Of a stretch of DNA of 64,000 nucleotides, positions 17,687 through 26,400 are shown piece after piece (the first letter of the stretch is position 1; each line of letters starts with the position of its first letter). The notes under the pieces are model-generated. The model made no database searches and was not told the DNA's origin. It worked only from the letters and a program-made list of their open reading frames with translations. Made by a program: the position numbers and the translations under genes. Source of the DNA: Terrabacter sp. Root181 (lineage in GTDB: Bacteria > Actinomycetota > Actinomycetes > Actinomycetales > Dermatophilaceae); NCBI RefSeq assembly GCF_001428505.1, contig NZ_LMHU01000007.1, forward strand, positions 186,133-250,132. The letters are read 5' to 3'.

Positions 17687-17892
17687 CCGACCCCACCGAC
17701 TGCCAGTGCGTCGACCTCGACCACGCCCTGCGGCTCACCCTCGAAGGCCACACCCTGCCGCACTGCGACACCCACGACGACGCCAGCCCAGGCAACCCGG
17801 GCGCAGCTCTGGCACTCAACGACGACGCCAGCCTCATCGCCAAGATCGGCGCCCACCTCGGCGCCACCACCAACGCCATCACCGACCTCTAG
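17683..17892 (+). CDS. Hypothetical small acidic protein
   Basis: 69 residues: a start with CQCVDLDHALRLTLEGHTLP and a later His/Asp cluster (LPHCDTHDD), then an Ala-rich helix. Cys and His residues could bind metal, but the spacing matches no family I know. Coupled to the previous gene by ATGA; ends 8 bp before the frameshifted gene. Confidence 0.5.
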   Translation: MTDPTDCQCVDLDHALRLTLEGHTLPHCDTHDDASPGNPGAALALNDDASLIAKIGAHLGATTNAITDL

Positions 17893-17900
17893 GAGAGACC

Positions 17901-18675
17901 ATGAACATCCCCGCCACCACCACGATCAAGGCCCTGACCGCCGACCTCACCGCCGCAGGAATCGCGACCCCCACGCCCGCCGTGCGCTGGCTCGCCATCC
18001 GCGACCAGCTCGCAGCCATGAACGGCGATGAGCCCGAAGACCTGCAGGCCATCGTCGACCAACTCGAGCCCGACAACATCGCAGCGATCCTCGACGACCT
18101 CGTGCGCCACCGGGTAGAGGCCGCCGAACGACGCCGCGCCACCGGCGAGCTCATCGAAGCCGCCGCCGGCAACGCCGTCCGCGCCATCCGCTCCGAGAGC
18201 GACAGCATCCTCGCCAGCGCCCGCAAGGGCTTCGACAAGGCAGCCAAGGTCATCAGCGACAACGCCGGCGCCTACAGCCCCGGCGAGGCGGCCGGGGACG
18301 TCCTCGAGCGAGGCGACGCAGCCACCGCGGCCTGGACCGCCATCCGCGACGCCTCGCGCCCTGGATGGCTACCTGCAGCTCTGGGCCAACCTCTACGGCG
18401 CCCCGGTCAGCACAGACGCCGTGGTGGCCACCTACGACGCCAACCACTGGCACCGAGTGGACGCCGCAGACGCGTTCGCCAGCACCGACCGCTGGCACGC
18501 CCTGGCCGCCCAGGGACTCACCCTGCGGCTCAACACCTACACGGAGGCACTCGGGCTCGAGGCGGACACGCCCTACCGCGAGCTGCGTGCCGAGGTCACC
18601 AGTGAGAACGGATTCCGCGGAGCCCGCCTGACCCGCGAGCCGGCCGGCCATTCAGGAAGCACCTTCGGGTTCTGA
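17901..18675 (+). pseudogene. Element gene interrupted by a frameshift
   Basis: Two frames together make one coherent protein of about 258 residues. The first frame starts at ATG 17901 (behind AGGAGAGACC) and encodes a long Ala/Asp-rich helical region up to AWTAIRDAS near 18356. The natural continuation, ALDGYLQLWANLYGAPVST and onward to a stop at 18675, is in the next frame. The span is 775 nt, one more than a multiple of three, so a single extra base near 18352-18362 (GCCTCGCGCCCTGG) would explain it. Choices are a real mutation, a sequencing error or a +1 programmed shift; I see no known slippery motif. Family unknown. If unshifted, the first frame would run on as Arg/Gly/Pro-rich nonsense to 18605. 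Confidence 0.65.
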
Positions 18676-18684
18676 CATGAACGT

Positions 18685-18724
18685 CCACGGCACGAGCGGG
18701 CTGCCCGGTCCGCTCGTGCCGTGG
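18685..18724 (+). terminator. 15-bp hairpin ending the small-gene cluster
   Basis: CCACGGCACGAGCGG pairs with CCGCTCGTGCCGTGG across a 10-nt loop, 9 bp past the stop of the frameshifted gene. No U-tract. It probably ends the rightward transcript that begins at the excisionase gene. Confidence 0.75.
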
Positions 18725-18918
18725 CACCCCTCGGAATGACCCCGGCCCCCCTCCCTCGGTCGGGGCCTGCGGACACCTCGTCGGCATAGGTCCCCGTACC
18801 CCCCCGAATGACCCCCTGCCTTCGAGGAGGCCGCAGTGGCACGCCTAGACGACCTCAGGGCGCTGCGTGAGGACCAGGTCCACTTACACACACAGAGCGC
18901 CAAAACACAGGAGACGCA

Positions 18919-19287
18919 ATGGCAGGCGAGCACCGAGCACAGGCCAACGGCCACCGCTACCGAGAAGCCAAGGCCCGATTCGTCAGGCGCGCCGAGCCGT
19001 GGTGTGGCGTCTGCGGCGCCGAGGTTGACAAGGCTCTCAAGTGGCCCGACCCCGACAGCCCCAGCGTCGACCACATCATCCCGCTGGCCAAGGGAGGCGA
19101 CGCGATGGACACCAGCGGGTGGCAGCTGGCCCACCTACATTGCAACCGTGCCAAGTCCGACCGCCTCGACTACGGACAGGCAGCCGCCTGCCCTCGCCTG
19201 CACTGCCCGCCAGGACCATCGACACCCGAGTGTCCCTACGGCCCCGGCTACCACTGGCCCGAGCCGACCGTCAGGCTCGCATGGTGA
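18919..19287 (+). CDS. HNH endonuclease
   Basis: 122-residue free-standing HNH nuclease. CGVCGAEVD and LHCNRAKSDR supply the structural zinc cysteines; VDHIIPLAKGG holds the Asp-His of the active site and WQLAHLHCNRAKSDR the Asn. ATG behind an AGGAGACGC ribosome site. In many actinophages such a gene sits just before the terminase genes and helps DNA packaging; here no terminase follows, so it may be a remnant or act in element transfer. An overlapping frame starting at 18836 (with a GAGG ribosome site) reads sensibly for only about 30 codons and is not called. Confidence 0.88.
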   Translation: MAGEHRAQANGHRYREAKARFVRRAEPWCGVCGAEVDKALKWPDPDSPSVDHIIPLAKGGDAMDTSGWQLAHLHCNRAKSDRLDYGQAAACPRLHCPPGPSTPECPYGPGYHWPEPTVRLAW

Positions 19288-19478
19288 AGGGGTGGGGGGA
19301 GACCCAGAGACGCCCACCGCGGAACCCTCGTCGGCATTGGTCCGTCTCTCTCTCCACGAGATTCTGAGGGGTCGCTCATGTGGAAAAACGGCGTGGGGGG
19401 TGCCCGCCTATGTCGAGGAATGGCGGCTGGGCATGGTCGGACTCCCCTCCCCACCTCGCGTGCGACCCGTCGCCGAGC

Positions 19479-19736
19479 TCAGCCCGCGAGGACCAGGCCG
19501 AGAGTCGCAACGACGAGCCCGACCGTGGCGACCACGAGCGCCCACGTCGCCACGAGTATCTGGCGAGAGGCCCGACGCTGTGCCTCCATGTGAGCCTCAG
19601 CCACCCACACGTCGAGGACGGAGGCAGCGCCCCATGAGACGTTCGGTCCACCTACCTCGCGGAGCAGCTTCTGGATCCTCTCCATGTCCGCCGCGCTCAC
19701 CTGGTCGACCGTCTCTCTGCCTGTTCCCCTGCGCAT
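19479..19736 (-). CDS. Small tail-anchored membrane protein
   Basis: 85 residues. The first 55 or so are soluble and helical (ADMERIQKLLREVGGP), then one C-terminal transmembrane helix (TWALVVATVGLVVATLGLVL). No family recognised. The ribosome site for the ATG at 19736 is weak, and an internal ATG (MERIQ) is possible. Reads against the HNH gene, from the other side of the element. Confidence 0.5.
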   Translation of the reverse strand: MRRGTGRETVDQVSAADMERIQKLLREVGGPNVSWGAASVLDVWVAEAHMEAQRRASRQILVATWALVVATVGLVVATLGLVLAG

Positions 19737-19826
19737 TGCGTGAGCCTAAGGCCGCGGCCTTGTGAATGCCTGTTGGAAGGGCCGCCTACCCGGACCGCCT
19801 ACCCCTGAGCAGATAGCCTCCACTCC

Positions 19827-19988
19827 ATGAGGGATGACATCGAGTGCCCCGAGTGCGGGGAGCGGTCGGTCACAGAGAGGCCGCGGAAGGTCACGAGGAT
19901 GGGTGCCCCGGTCAAGCCGGAGCGGCGTGACTATCTCTGTTCGGCGTGCGGCCACTCCTGGATTACGCCCAGACCCGAGGGCGCGTAG
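19827..19988 (+). CDS. 53-residue double-CxxC zinc-ribbon protein
   Basis: ATG 19827 to TAG 19988. Two CxxC knuckles, ECPECGE near residue 7 and CSACGHSW near residue 38, are separated by a basic stretch (TERPRKVTRMGAPVKPERRD), the classic rubredoxin/zinc-ribbon layout of small nucleic-acid-binding proteins. The low-GC codons TAT and TGT appear here, unlike the chromosome. There is no convincing Shine-Dalgarno. Confidence 0.65.
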   Translation: MRDDIECPECGERSVTERPRKVTRMGAPVKPERRDYLCSACGHSWITPRPEGA

Positions 19989-20000
19989 CGCACGGGGGAG

Positions 20001-20465
20001 CTATTCGATCCTGAGCGTGTCGGTCGCCTCGTGGTGGCCGAGATCGTCATCCCAAGCAATCCGGACAGGGATCGGGTGGAGCATGTCCGCCTCGCTTAGA
20101 TCGATCCGGCCCCGGTATGTCGCATCCGGCTCGAGGGTGCCAACCTCGGTCACCTCGTCCATCCAGTGTGGCTTGACGGTGAGATCCGCGACCACGACGC
20201 GTGCGTTGGTTGCCCGAGCCTTGCCGGAGTTGCGTAACGTCCACGGACGAAAAGCGTTGCCGCCCTCAGCGCTTCCAGATATGGACAGCCGTGCCCTGTG
20301 CAACTCTTGGGCCTGTCGTCGTCGGTCCTCTAGCTCGTCGTCCCGGCGCGCTTCTTCGATGGCGACGACCGCGGACGCTGCATCCGCCTGCCGCTTGGTG
20401 TACAGCGCTGACGCGCCGGCCGCGATGATGGCGATTACTGACAGGACGAGCGCGGCTATCTCCAT
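20001..20465 (-). CDS. Single-pass membrane protein with coiled coil
   Basis: 154 residues: one N-terminal transmembrane helix (MEIAALVLSVIAIIAAGASA), a charged heptad-rich stretch (AIEEARRDDELEDRRRQAQE) likely to form a coiled coil, then an all-beta C-terminal domain of about 90 residues. The type is common on mobile elements; function unknown. The frame extends to a GTG at 20492; the ATG at 20465 is chosen because it begins the helix, although neither start has a clear ribosome site. Confidence 0.6.
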   Translation of the reverse strand: MEIAALVLSVIAIIAAGASALYTKRQADAASAVVAIEEARRDDELEDRRRQAQELHRARLSISGSAEGGNAFRPWTLRNSGKARATNARVVVADLTVKPHWMDEVTEVGTLEPDATYRGRIDLSEADMLHPIPVRIAWDDDLGHHEATDTLRIE

Positions 20466-20592
20466 GCCGCCAAGGATGGCAGGTGGCTCCACAGGCCCGA
20501 GGAAGTCGTCACCCGACAGGCCGCAAGAGTCCTGCGTCGAGCCACTGTGTCACGAGCGCACCGTCACTTCTCTTACAAGGTAGGACACCCCC

Positions 20593-20619
20593 CTAGAGGG
20601 CGCTGACTGCGCCCTCTAG
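20593..20619 (-). terminator. Hairpin overlapping the Abi gene stop
   Basis: CTAGAGGGCGC pairs with GCGCCCTCTAG across a 5-nt TGACT loop. The left arm contains the Abi gene's TAG stop, so the terminator is built into the end of the coding region. Confidence 0.7.
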
Positions 20620-21222
20620 CGCAACGCTCTCCGTGCGTATCCAGTCTCGGGTGTGCGTGCAGATGTGACCCGCGAGTTCGAGGGCATCGCGCTTGACGGC
20701 CTTGGGATCCGCGAGCCGCTGGTGGTGTGCAATCGTGTTGCGGGCGTCGTTCACGCGCATGGCCAGTTGAAACAGGGTGTCTCGCCTTCCTCGGTAGTTG
20801 GGGAATGCCGAGTAGAGATATGGAGTCCACAGCGGCCTGTCGTATTGCCTCGACAGCAGGAAGCGCCAGAACCCGAAGTTGAGCTCGGCAACGATGTGGC
20901 CTGGGGTCTCGTTGGCTTCGTACTTCGCGACACGCTGGCGAGCCTTGGCGATGTCGTCTTTGGTCTCGCCATTGAAGACAACGCTCAACCGGTCATACCA
21001 GTTTGGGGAGTGAGCACAGAGCGAGTCGTGCATTGCGTTGCGCATGACCACCTCCACGTGTCCGATGGTCTGCCAGAGCACCGTCGCTGCCCTGGCTTGC
21101 GTGGAGTAGAGCGTAAGGGCTTGCTGCTCATCGCCCCCCGCCGTTGTGAGGTAGCGCGCCATGCGTGGGGCGGAGAAGCGCCCGACGATCGTCGCGGCAT
21201 GCCAGTTGATGGAGCAGCTCAC
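20593..21222 (-). CDS. Abi-like (Abi_2/HEPN) abortive-infection candidate
   Basis: 209-residue protein resembling the AbiD/AbiF (Abi_2) family. The early block AATVLWQTIGHVEVVMRNAM matches the family's N-terminal helices, and MRVNDARNTIAHH near residue 170 carries the R-x4-H HEPN motif of this group's suspected RNase site. Members abort phage infection or act as toxins. Starts at GTG with a weak AGGG upstream. GC is clearly below that of the flanking chromosome, a sign of recent transfer. It lies in the right half of the element, where satellites often store defence cargo. Confidence 0.75.
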   Translation of the reverse strand: MSCSINWHAATIVGRFSAPRMARYLTTAGGDEQQALTLYSTQARAATVLWQTIGHVEVVMRNAMHDSLCAHSPNWYDRLSVVFNGETKDDIAKARQRVAKYEANETPGHIVAELNFGFWRFLLSRQYDRPLWTPYLYSAFPNYRGRRDTLFQLAMRVNDARNTIAHHQRLADPKAVKRDALELAGHICTHTRDWIRTESVALEGAVSAL

Positions 21223-21376
21223 GCCCTGTAGTCTGACGCATGAAGACCCCGGTACCGCTCTGGCCTCACGGCTAGTCGCGCCGGGGTTTCAGGTTTCTGG
21301 AGGTAGTCCTCTGGGAGAGCGCATGGGCGTGTTTGTTGGGCCGCTGTGGGGGTGCCGAGGTCTCAAGGTGGGGCAG

Positions 21377-21422
21377 ATGAGAGGTGGCCACCCCCTCGGG
21401 GGTCGGAGTGGCCACCTCTCAT
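21377..21422 (-). terminator. 14-bp hairpin downstream of the three-helix protein
   Basis: ATGAGAGGTGGCCA pairs with TGGCCACCTCTCAT; the 18-nt loop itself contains a CCCC/GGGG hairpin. It lies about 80 bp past the stop of the leftward gene ending at 21502, and upstream of the Abi gene, separating the two transcripts. Confidence 0.7.
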
Positions 21423-21501
21423 AGGACAACATCGTGAGCGAGCCCGCGAGCGTTACTCAGGGCAGGCCACACCTCGGGCGCGTATCCGAACTTGGCCATC
21501 G

Positions 21502-21729
21502 TTACCCCTGCGCCCCCTCGGAGACACCGTCACGATCAGCGATGGCCGCCAGGCGGTCCCGCGCCGAGTGCTCGACCAGTACCGGCACGAAGTCCCTGAT
21601 GCCGCCCGTCAGCTCTGAGTGTGCGAGCCGAACGGCCGCCTCGATCACCTCAGCACCAAGCTGCGGGAACCGCTCGCCCAGCCTGACCCGCACCTGCTCG
21701 ATCTCGTGGGCTTCCACCTTCGGGTCCAT
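21502..21729 (-). CDS. Three-helix bundle domain protein
   Basis: 75-residue protein of the small actinobacterial 'three-helix bundle dimerization' type. Its hallmark is an RLGERFPQLGAEVIEAAVRL helix followed by IRDFVPVLVEHSARDRLA. Such proteins are widespread as orphans in actinobacterial genomes and elements; no activity is known. ATG start with the frame closed just upstream. Confidence 0.72.
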   Translation of the reverse strand: MDPKVEAHEIEQVRVRLGERFPQLGAEVIEAAVRLAHSELTGGIRDFVPVLVEHSARDRLAAIADRDGVSEGAQG

Positions 21730-21800
21730 GGCTCAAGAGCGTCCCCCAAGACATCGCCAGACGGCAAGAGCGGGGCACCAGCGCGGTACGTATGTACCAA

Positions 21801-21829
21801 GAGCCCCCGCCCTCATTGGGCGGGGGCTC
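21801..21829 (-). terminator. 12-bp hairpin downstream of the DUF6907-like gene
   Basis: GAGCCCCCGCCC pairs with GGGCGGGGGCTC across a 5-nt loop, 100 bp past the stop of the leftward gene at 21929. No U-run. Confidence 0.7.
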
Positions 21830-21928
21830 CGTGCTGGCCCTCGGTTGGCGTGGGGCGCCGGGCCAGCATTCTGCGATCTGGTCGCTGCCGTCACCCTAGA
21901 GGGCGGTACCGACAGCGGCTTGGCAGGC

Positions 21929-22387
21929 TCAGAGCTTCCGGACCTCCCGGACCTCTCCGTCGTAGGTCCGGGAGAACACGGGTGCGTCCGCGGCGTTGGC
22001 CCCGAGCGCCTCGCGGGTGGTCCAGTAGTGGTCGTGAGCCAGGTCGAGCTCGTACCGCTCTAGCGTCTTGCGCAGGATTCGGATGTCGTCCGGCGTCAAC
22101 AGCACGTCTGCGCTCCCGAAGGAGGCGTCCTGGATCTCGAGGTGGACTCCGGGTTGTCCGTGGTCGTGCCCGGCGAGCACGTCCTCGTGGTGGACCATCT
22201 TGATGGCCACCCAGGCGTCATCGTGCTCCGGACGGAATCGGGTGACGTCGCCTTTGTGCGCCTGGTCCGGGGCGGAGTCGCCGTTGGCGTCAGGCTGGCA
22301 CTCGTCGCCGAGGTCGCACCACGTGGGGTGCATGTCGGCAGCGGGGATGGTGTATTTCGGGGCAGCGGTTGGTGCACTGTTGGACAT
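21929..22387 (-). CDS. DUF6907-like hypothetical protein
   Basis: 152 residues with HPTWCDLGDECQP and a following DQAHKGDVTRF segment, reminiscent of the Cys/His-rich start of DUF6907 proteins, and a C-terminal helical part (TPDDIRILRKTLERYELDLA). Those proteins are common in actinobacterial plasmids, phages and integrative elements; function unknown. The ATG at 22387 is preferred over a start 20 codons upstream because GAAAGG precedes it. Confidence 0.65.
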   Translation of the reverse strand: MSNSAPTAAPKYTIPAADMHPTWCDLGDECQPDANGDSAPDQAHKGDVTRFRPEHDDAWVAIKMVHHEDVLAGHDHGQPGVHLEIQDASFGSADVLLTPDDIRILRKTLERYELDLAHDHYWTTREALGANAADAPVFSRTYDGEVREVRKL

Positions 22388-22469
22388 GGGTCGTTCGCCT
22401 TTCAAGGGAAGGTGTTCGGTCAAGGCCTCCGGTAGGTGTTCCTGCACCCGCCGGGGGCCGTCTTGTTCT

Positions 22470-22652
22470 CTACTGGTTGGCCGCAGCTCGGTGTGAGCCG
22501 CTGACGAACGGCACGCTAACCCGAAGGGGGGACAGGCGTGCCGCGTTTGCGTGAATCCATAGGGAATGCCGCCTGTGGGCGTGTCCGGTCGGATACGTGT
22601 AGGTGAGGCCTCCGATGTGTCGGAGGGTCTCCCTGGTGGACTTGCTGGTCAT
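22470..22652 (-). CDS. Possible 60-residue protein near attR
   Basis: Starts MTSKSTRETLRHIGGLTYTY with a GGGGAG ribosome site 9 nt upstream; the C-terminal part is basic (HANAARLSPLRVSVPF). It lies 83 bp upstream of the DUF6907-like gene in the same orientation. No family recognised; called mainly on its ribosome site and position. Confidence 0.35.
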   Translation of the reverse strand: MTSKSTRETLRHIGGLTYTYPTGHAHRRHSLWIHANAARLSPLRVSVPFVSGSHRAAANQ

Positions 22653-22800
22653 GGCGGGCATCTCCCCTGCTGGGCTCTTGTCCTTGCGTTGTCCTTGCGA
22701 GGTTCACAAACGCCCAACGCAATCCAACGCTGCGGATCGGCGTTCGTGCTGGTCAGAGCCCTAATGCCACGGCAACCAACGGCTGCCAACTATGCGGGGA

Positions 22801-22828
22801 GAGTTCGAGATGTACTTCGACATCTGAG
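22801..22828 (+). repeat. attR
   Basis: Second copy of the glnA 3' end: GAGTTCGA, two mismatches, then the 18-bp core identical to 13627-13644. It would encode FEMYFDI-stop, a near copy of the GlnA C-terminus, and marks where chromosome resumes. Confidence 0.88.
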
Positions 22829-23469
22829 TCCTGCTGGAACGCATCAACGAATACGTCAGTGTCACAAGGCTTTACCAAGCGCGGGCCCCTGTCTGGGGCC
22901 CGCGTTTGGCACATCTTTGGCACGGCTCACTGCCTCGATGAGATCCGCTGCGCCCCACTACGGGCTGACGACGACAGCGTCGAACCATGCCTGCCGCGCG
23001 ACTCGACGCGGCTGCAGGGCGTAACGCAACGGCACGGCGTGGTTTCGCAACCTTCGCGGTGCCGACCTCGCCCCTAGGGCCCGTCCACTGACCGGTCTCA
23101 CTTGGTGACGAACTATCGACGCCATGCGAGGTAGACGCGATGACGTGGACCTCCCACCGACGCACACAGAGACGTTCTTGGAACGCTGGGCACGCCAGCA
23201 CGACGAGCTACCGAACACGTGGGCTGCCACCGTCGCCCCGACCTCGCGCGAAGTCGCAAGACGTGGCCTCACTCCCGACAAGCCGCCACGTCATGCCACA
23301 ACAGAACTGAGTCACCTGTTGTCGCACACGACTCCGGCGCACGCTCCGAACGTGTGACTCACGGAAGGGATCGAATACCCGGGGTGGTCTTTCGGGACCC
23401 GCACGGCGCCGAATCCCGAATTCCGTCGGGGGGCGCGGGCCGAACTTCAGCGCGCAGGTGCCGCGATCA
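22829..23469. other. Gene-poor chromosome flank after attR
   Basis: About 640 bp with no gene I can support. It contains the hairpin at 22881 and an open frame at 23124-23357 (77 codons, ATG without ribosome site) whose sequence matches nothing I recognise and is not called. Before insertion this DNA would have been the glnA 3' flank. Confidence 0.5.
22881..22903 (+). terminator. Probable original glnA terminator, now separated from glnA
   Basis: GCGGGCCCC pairs perfectly with GGGGCCCGC across a TGTCT loop and is followed by a T-rich GTTTGGCACATCTTT. It lies 52 bp past the attR core. In the uninterrupted chromosome it would stand the same distance past the glnA stop, a normal position for its terminator. 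Confidence 0.7.
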
Positions 23470-26400
23470 TCACACGGCCGGATCTACCAGGGCGATGGCG
23501 TCGCCCAACCGCCCGCGTCCCGAAACGACCGGTGCCTGGTTCAAGGACTCCCCGTTCGGGACCTGAGCCGCCTGTTGCGCCAGGGCGCGGTCCATCGTCT
23601 CGATGCTCTGCTGCGACAGGACCCAGCCGAGCGGGGCCGTGACTGCGGGAAAGGTCGACTCGTGGACAAGGACCACCGAGTGCGGCCGCCACCCCTCGAC
23701 CGCGGTGCGTACCGCGGTCACGTCCTGCCCTCCAGGCAGGATGGACTCGGCCGAGACGAGCCGTTCGGCTTCGCGCAGCAGCGCCGGGGTGTCGACGAGC
23801 GATGACTTCGCGCGCCCTGTCGTGCGCTGGGGCACGAGCAGCTCCGGTGTCTTCTGCGGGGGCTCGGCCCGCAGGTCGGTACCGGTGCCATTGTCGAGGT
23901 AGATGACCACCGGCACGATGAGGTCGGGCTGAGCACTCTGGAGCGCGGTCGCGTTGTGAGCCTGGACGAGCGCGAGCCATTCTGGGGCGAGGTCGACGAT
24001 CGTCTTGATGCCGGAGTTCTCGACGTACCCGCCATCGACGAACTGCTGGGCCGGCTGGTCGCCGCACGGGCCAGCGACCCCGCTCGGGGTCACGAACGGG
24101 AAGCGGGACGCGAGCAGCGCCGCGGTCGCAGCCGTCAGCGGTCCCAGACACAGGTCATCGGCGCGTGTCTGCGCGCCGGTCGCGGCGTTGGACCGGTCCA
24201 TACGGAGTGTCTCGAACAGGTCGAGGGTGTGCCCGGCGGGGGCGGAGACGGCATCGCACTCGGCGTCCGGGTTGGTGCTCAACGCGATCTGGCTGATCCA
24301 CATGCGGCACCCGTCCGAGACCCGGGTGGAGTTCAGCACGAGGGCGCCGCTCCGGCTGGAGGTCGCGGCGGCCTGGCCCTGCTGCGTGGTCGGCAGGAAG
24401 GGCACGTCCAGCCCGGACGAGGCCGCCCAGACCTGTTCCATCAGGGCGCCGCGGTCTCTCCAGACCGGGCCGGAGCTCGCTGGTTCCTGCTCGTGGCCGG
24501 GGGTCCCGAAGATGGGTAGCCCGGTCGCGGCGTAGAGCAGGTCCCGGACGAAGAGGCCGACGCTCGCCTGGCCCAGCGCGTCCGGTCCGGCCATCTTCAC
24601 CACGCGGGTGCGGGCCGAGTCCTGACCGGCGAACCGCGCAACGGTCACCCCGACAGCGCCGCCGCTGGCGCCACCGGCGAGCAGCGGGCTGGCGCACTGC
24701 GACGGTGGTGCCGCCGCCCAGTTGATGCCGTCTGGCGACGCGGACGCGGAGGTGCTCAGCAGGTCCAGGGCAGCTGCCGACCAGTAGGCGGCCCGGATGC
24801 CGCCACCCTCGGCTGCCACGAGGAACATCGGGCGCACCGTGATCGTCCGTGACCCGCTGGACACCTCGTGCCCGCAGTCGGCTGTCGCGGTCACCCAGTG
24901 GTCGAACACGGTCGTGAAGTCCCGCCGCTCCGTCAGGGCCGCTGCGGTCTTCGCTGAATCGGAGGCCTTGCCCGAGGCCGTACCCGAGGCCGCAGCCGGG
25001 GCCGGTGTCCGGACGAGGCCGTCCACGCCGTGCAGGTTCGCGTCGTCGCCCAGCGTCGACGTGAAGAACAGCGCCGCAAGGATGATCGTCGTGACGGGGA
25101 CGGCTGGGGTGTTGATCGGCTTGAACCAGAACACCTCGGGGCTCAGCTTCAGCTCGAGCATGACGACCGCTCCACCGAGGACAAGGCACGCGGCCAGCAG
25201 AGCGAGCGCCGACGTGCCGATCACACCGACATGCGCGGCGAACCACTCGGGCGCCAGGCCGATCGCCAGCAGGAGCGCGACACCGGCCCCAAGGACACCC
25301 ATGCGGGCCGGCAGGCTGGGTGGCGTGAGCAGCGCCGGCGACATGATCCGGCGGAGCGTCGCCGCGAAACCGGTCGCTGATGCCGGCAGGTCGGTGACGG
25401 TCACCAGGTCGGTAGCCCATCGCATCACGGGCCACACGGCCACGGCTCCGACGGCTCCGACGACAAGGCCCACCACCGCCCAGCCCGCCGTGATGGGCGC
25501 CCCCGCCAGGTAGAGAGCCACCACGGAGGTGTAGGACCGCACCAGCCCGAGGGCGGCGATGACGATGGCCGCCGTGGCGATGATGTCGCCCGAGCGGGCC
25601 ACGACCGCCTTGGTCGCCGCTGACGGCGAGCCGAAGCTCGGCCTCGGGAACCAGGGCGACCCAGAGACCTGACCGGCCGTCGTGTGACGCCACCGGATCC
25701 AGCGGGACACCGACGCAATGAGTACCGGGATACCGACGAACAGGCTCAGCGGCCACCACAGCAGCCCCGGCACCTCCGTCAGGGTCGCCGACCCCCGCAC
25801 CAGCATCACGACCCAGCAGATGAGCACCAGGGCGGGCACGATGACGACGAGCCCCAACGATGCCCGCATCGGGTCGGTCGGGGTGGGCGTCGGCGGGTGC
25901 CACACCGTGGCGGACCGGAGCCGTCCCAGCGCCAGGAGGCTGACCGCGACGAGGAACACGACGATCGTGGCGGCCACAGCGTGCCCGAAGCCGTCGAGCA
26001 GCCATCGACGCTGCACGTCGGGTAGCTGATCGAGCAGGTCGTTTCCGGGCATCACGCCGATGACGGCGAGCGGCACCACGGCCAGCACGGAGAACCGCTG
26101 ACGGTACGCGCCGACCACCCAGCGGCCGAGCCGTCCGCGGTAGGCGGTGTCCTCCCGCGCCCGGTAGAACACCGTGACGAGCGCTGCCGCCAGCGAGAGC
26201 GTCTTCAGCAGCGTCGCCCCGTACAGCACCCATGACAGGGCGCTCGCGACTCCCGAGGGCGGCTTGACCCAGTGGGTCGCGATGATTGCGAGCACGTCCT
26301 CGACGAGGTCGAACCCGGCCATGAAGGAGACGGCGACCGCGAGCGCTTTCCACGAGGTACGTTTCGCTGTCCACGCGGCCCACAGGTAGAGGAGCACGAA

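Larger units (their letters stand above)
13627..22828. mobile_element. 9.2-kb integrative element in the 3' end of glnA
   Basis: Bounded by direct repeats of the glnA 3' end: the 18-bp core TGTACTTCGACATCTGAG occurs at 13627-13644 and again at 22811-22828. A tyrosine integrase gene lies directly inside the left end, as in site-specific elements. Contents are integrase, HTH protein, excisionase-like protein, replication-organizer-like protein, WhiB-like protein, several zinc-binding mini-proteins, HNH nuclease, small membrane proteins and an Abi/HEPN protein. I see no terminase, portal, capsid, tail, lysis or FtsK/TraB gene, so a phage satellite, reduced prophage or small integrative element are all possible. 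The right half has visibly lower GC than the flanks. Confidence 0.88.

Noticed and set aside
18836-19765. 309-codon frame overlapping the HNH gene, with a GAGG site before its GTG
   Set aside because: Only the first 30 or so codons look protein-like; the rest is out-of-frame HNH and Pro/Ser/Arg-rich. A broken small gene before the HNH gene is possible but not supportable.
21241-21292. Hairpin-forming ACCCCGG/CCGGGGT stretch that at first looked like a tRNA 3' part
   Set aside because: No acceptor stem, anticodon loop or T-loop consensus could be built around it.
23124-23357. 77-codon frame downstream of attR
   Set aside because: No ribosome site, no recognised family, basic composition as expected by chance.
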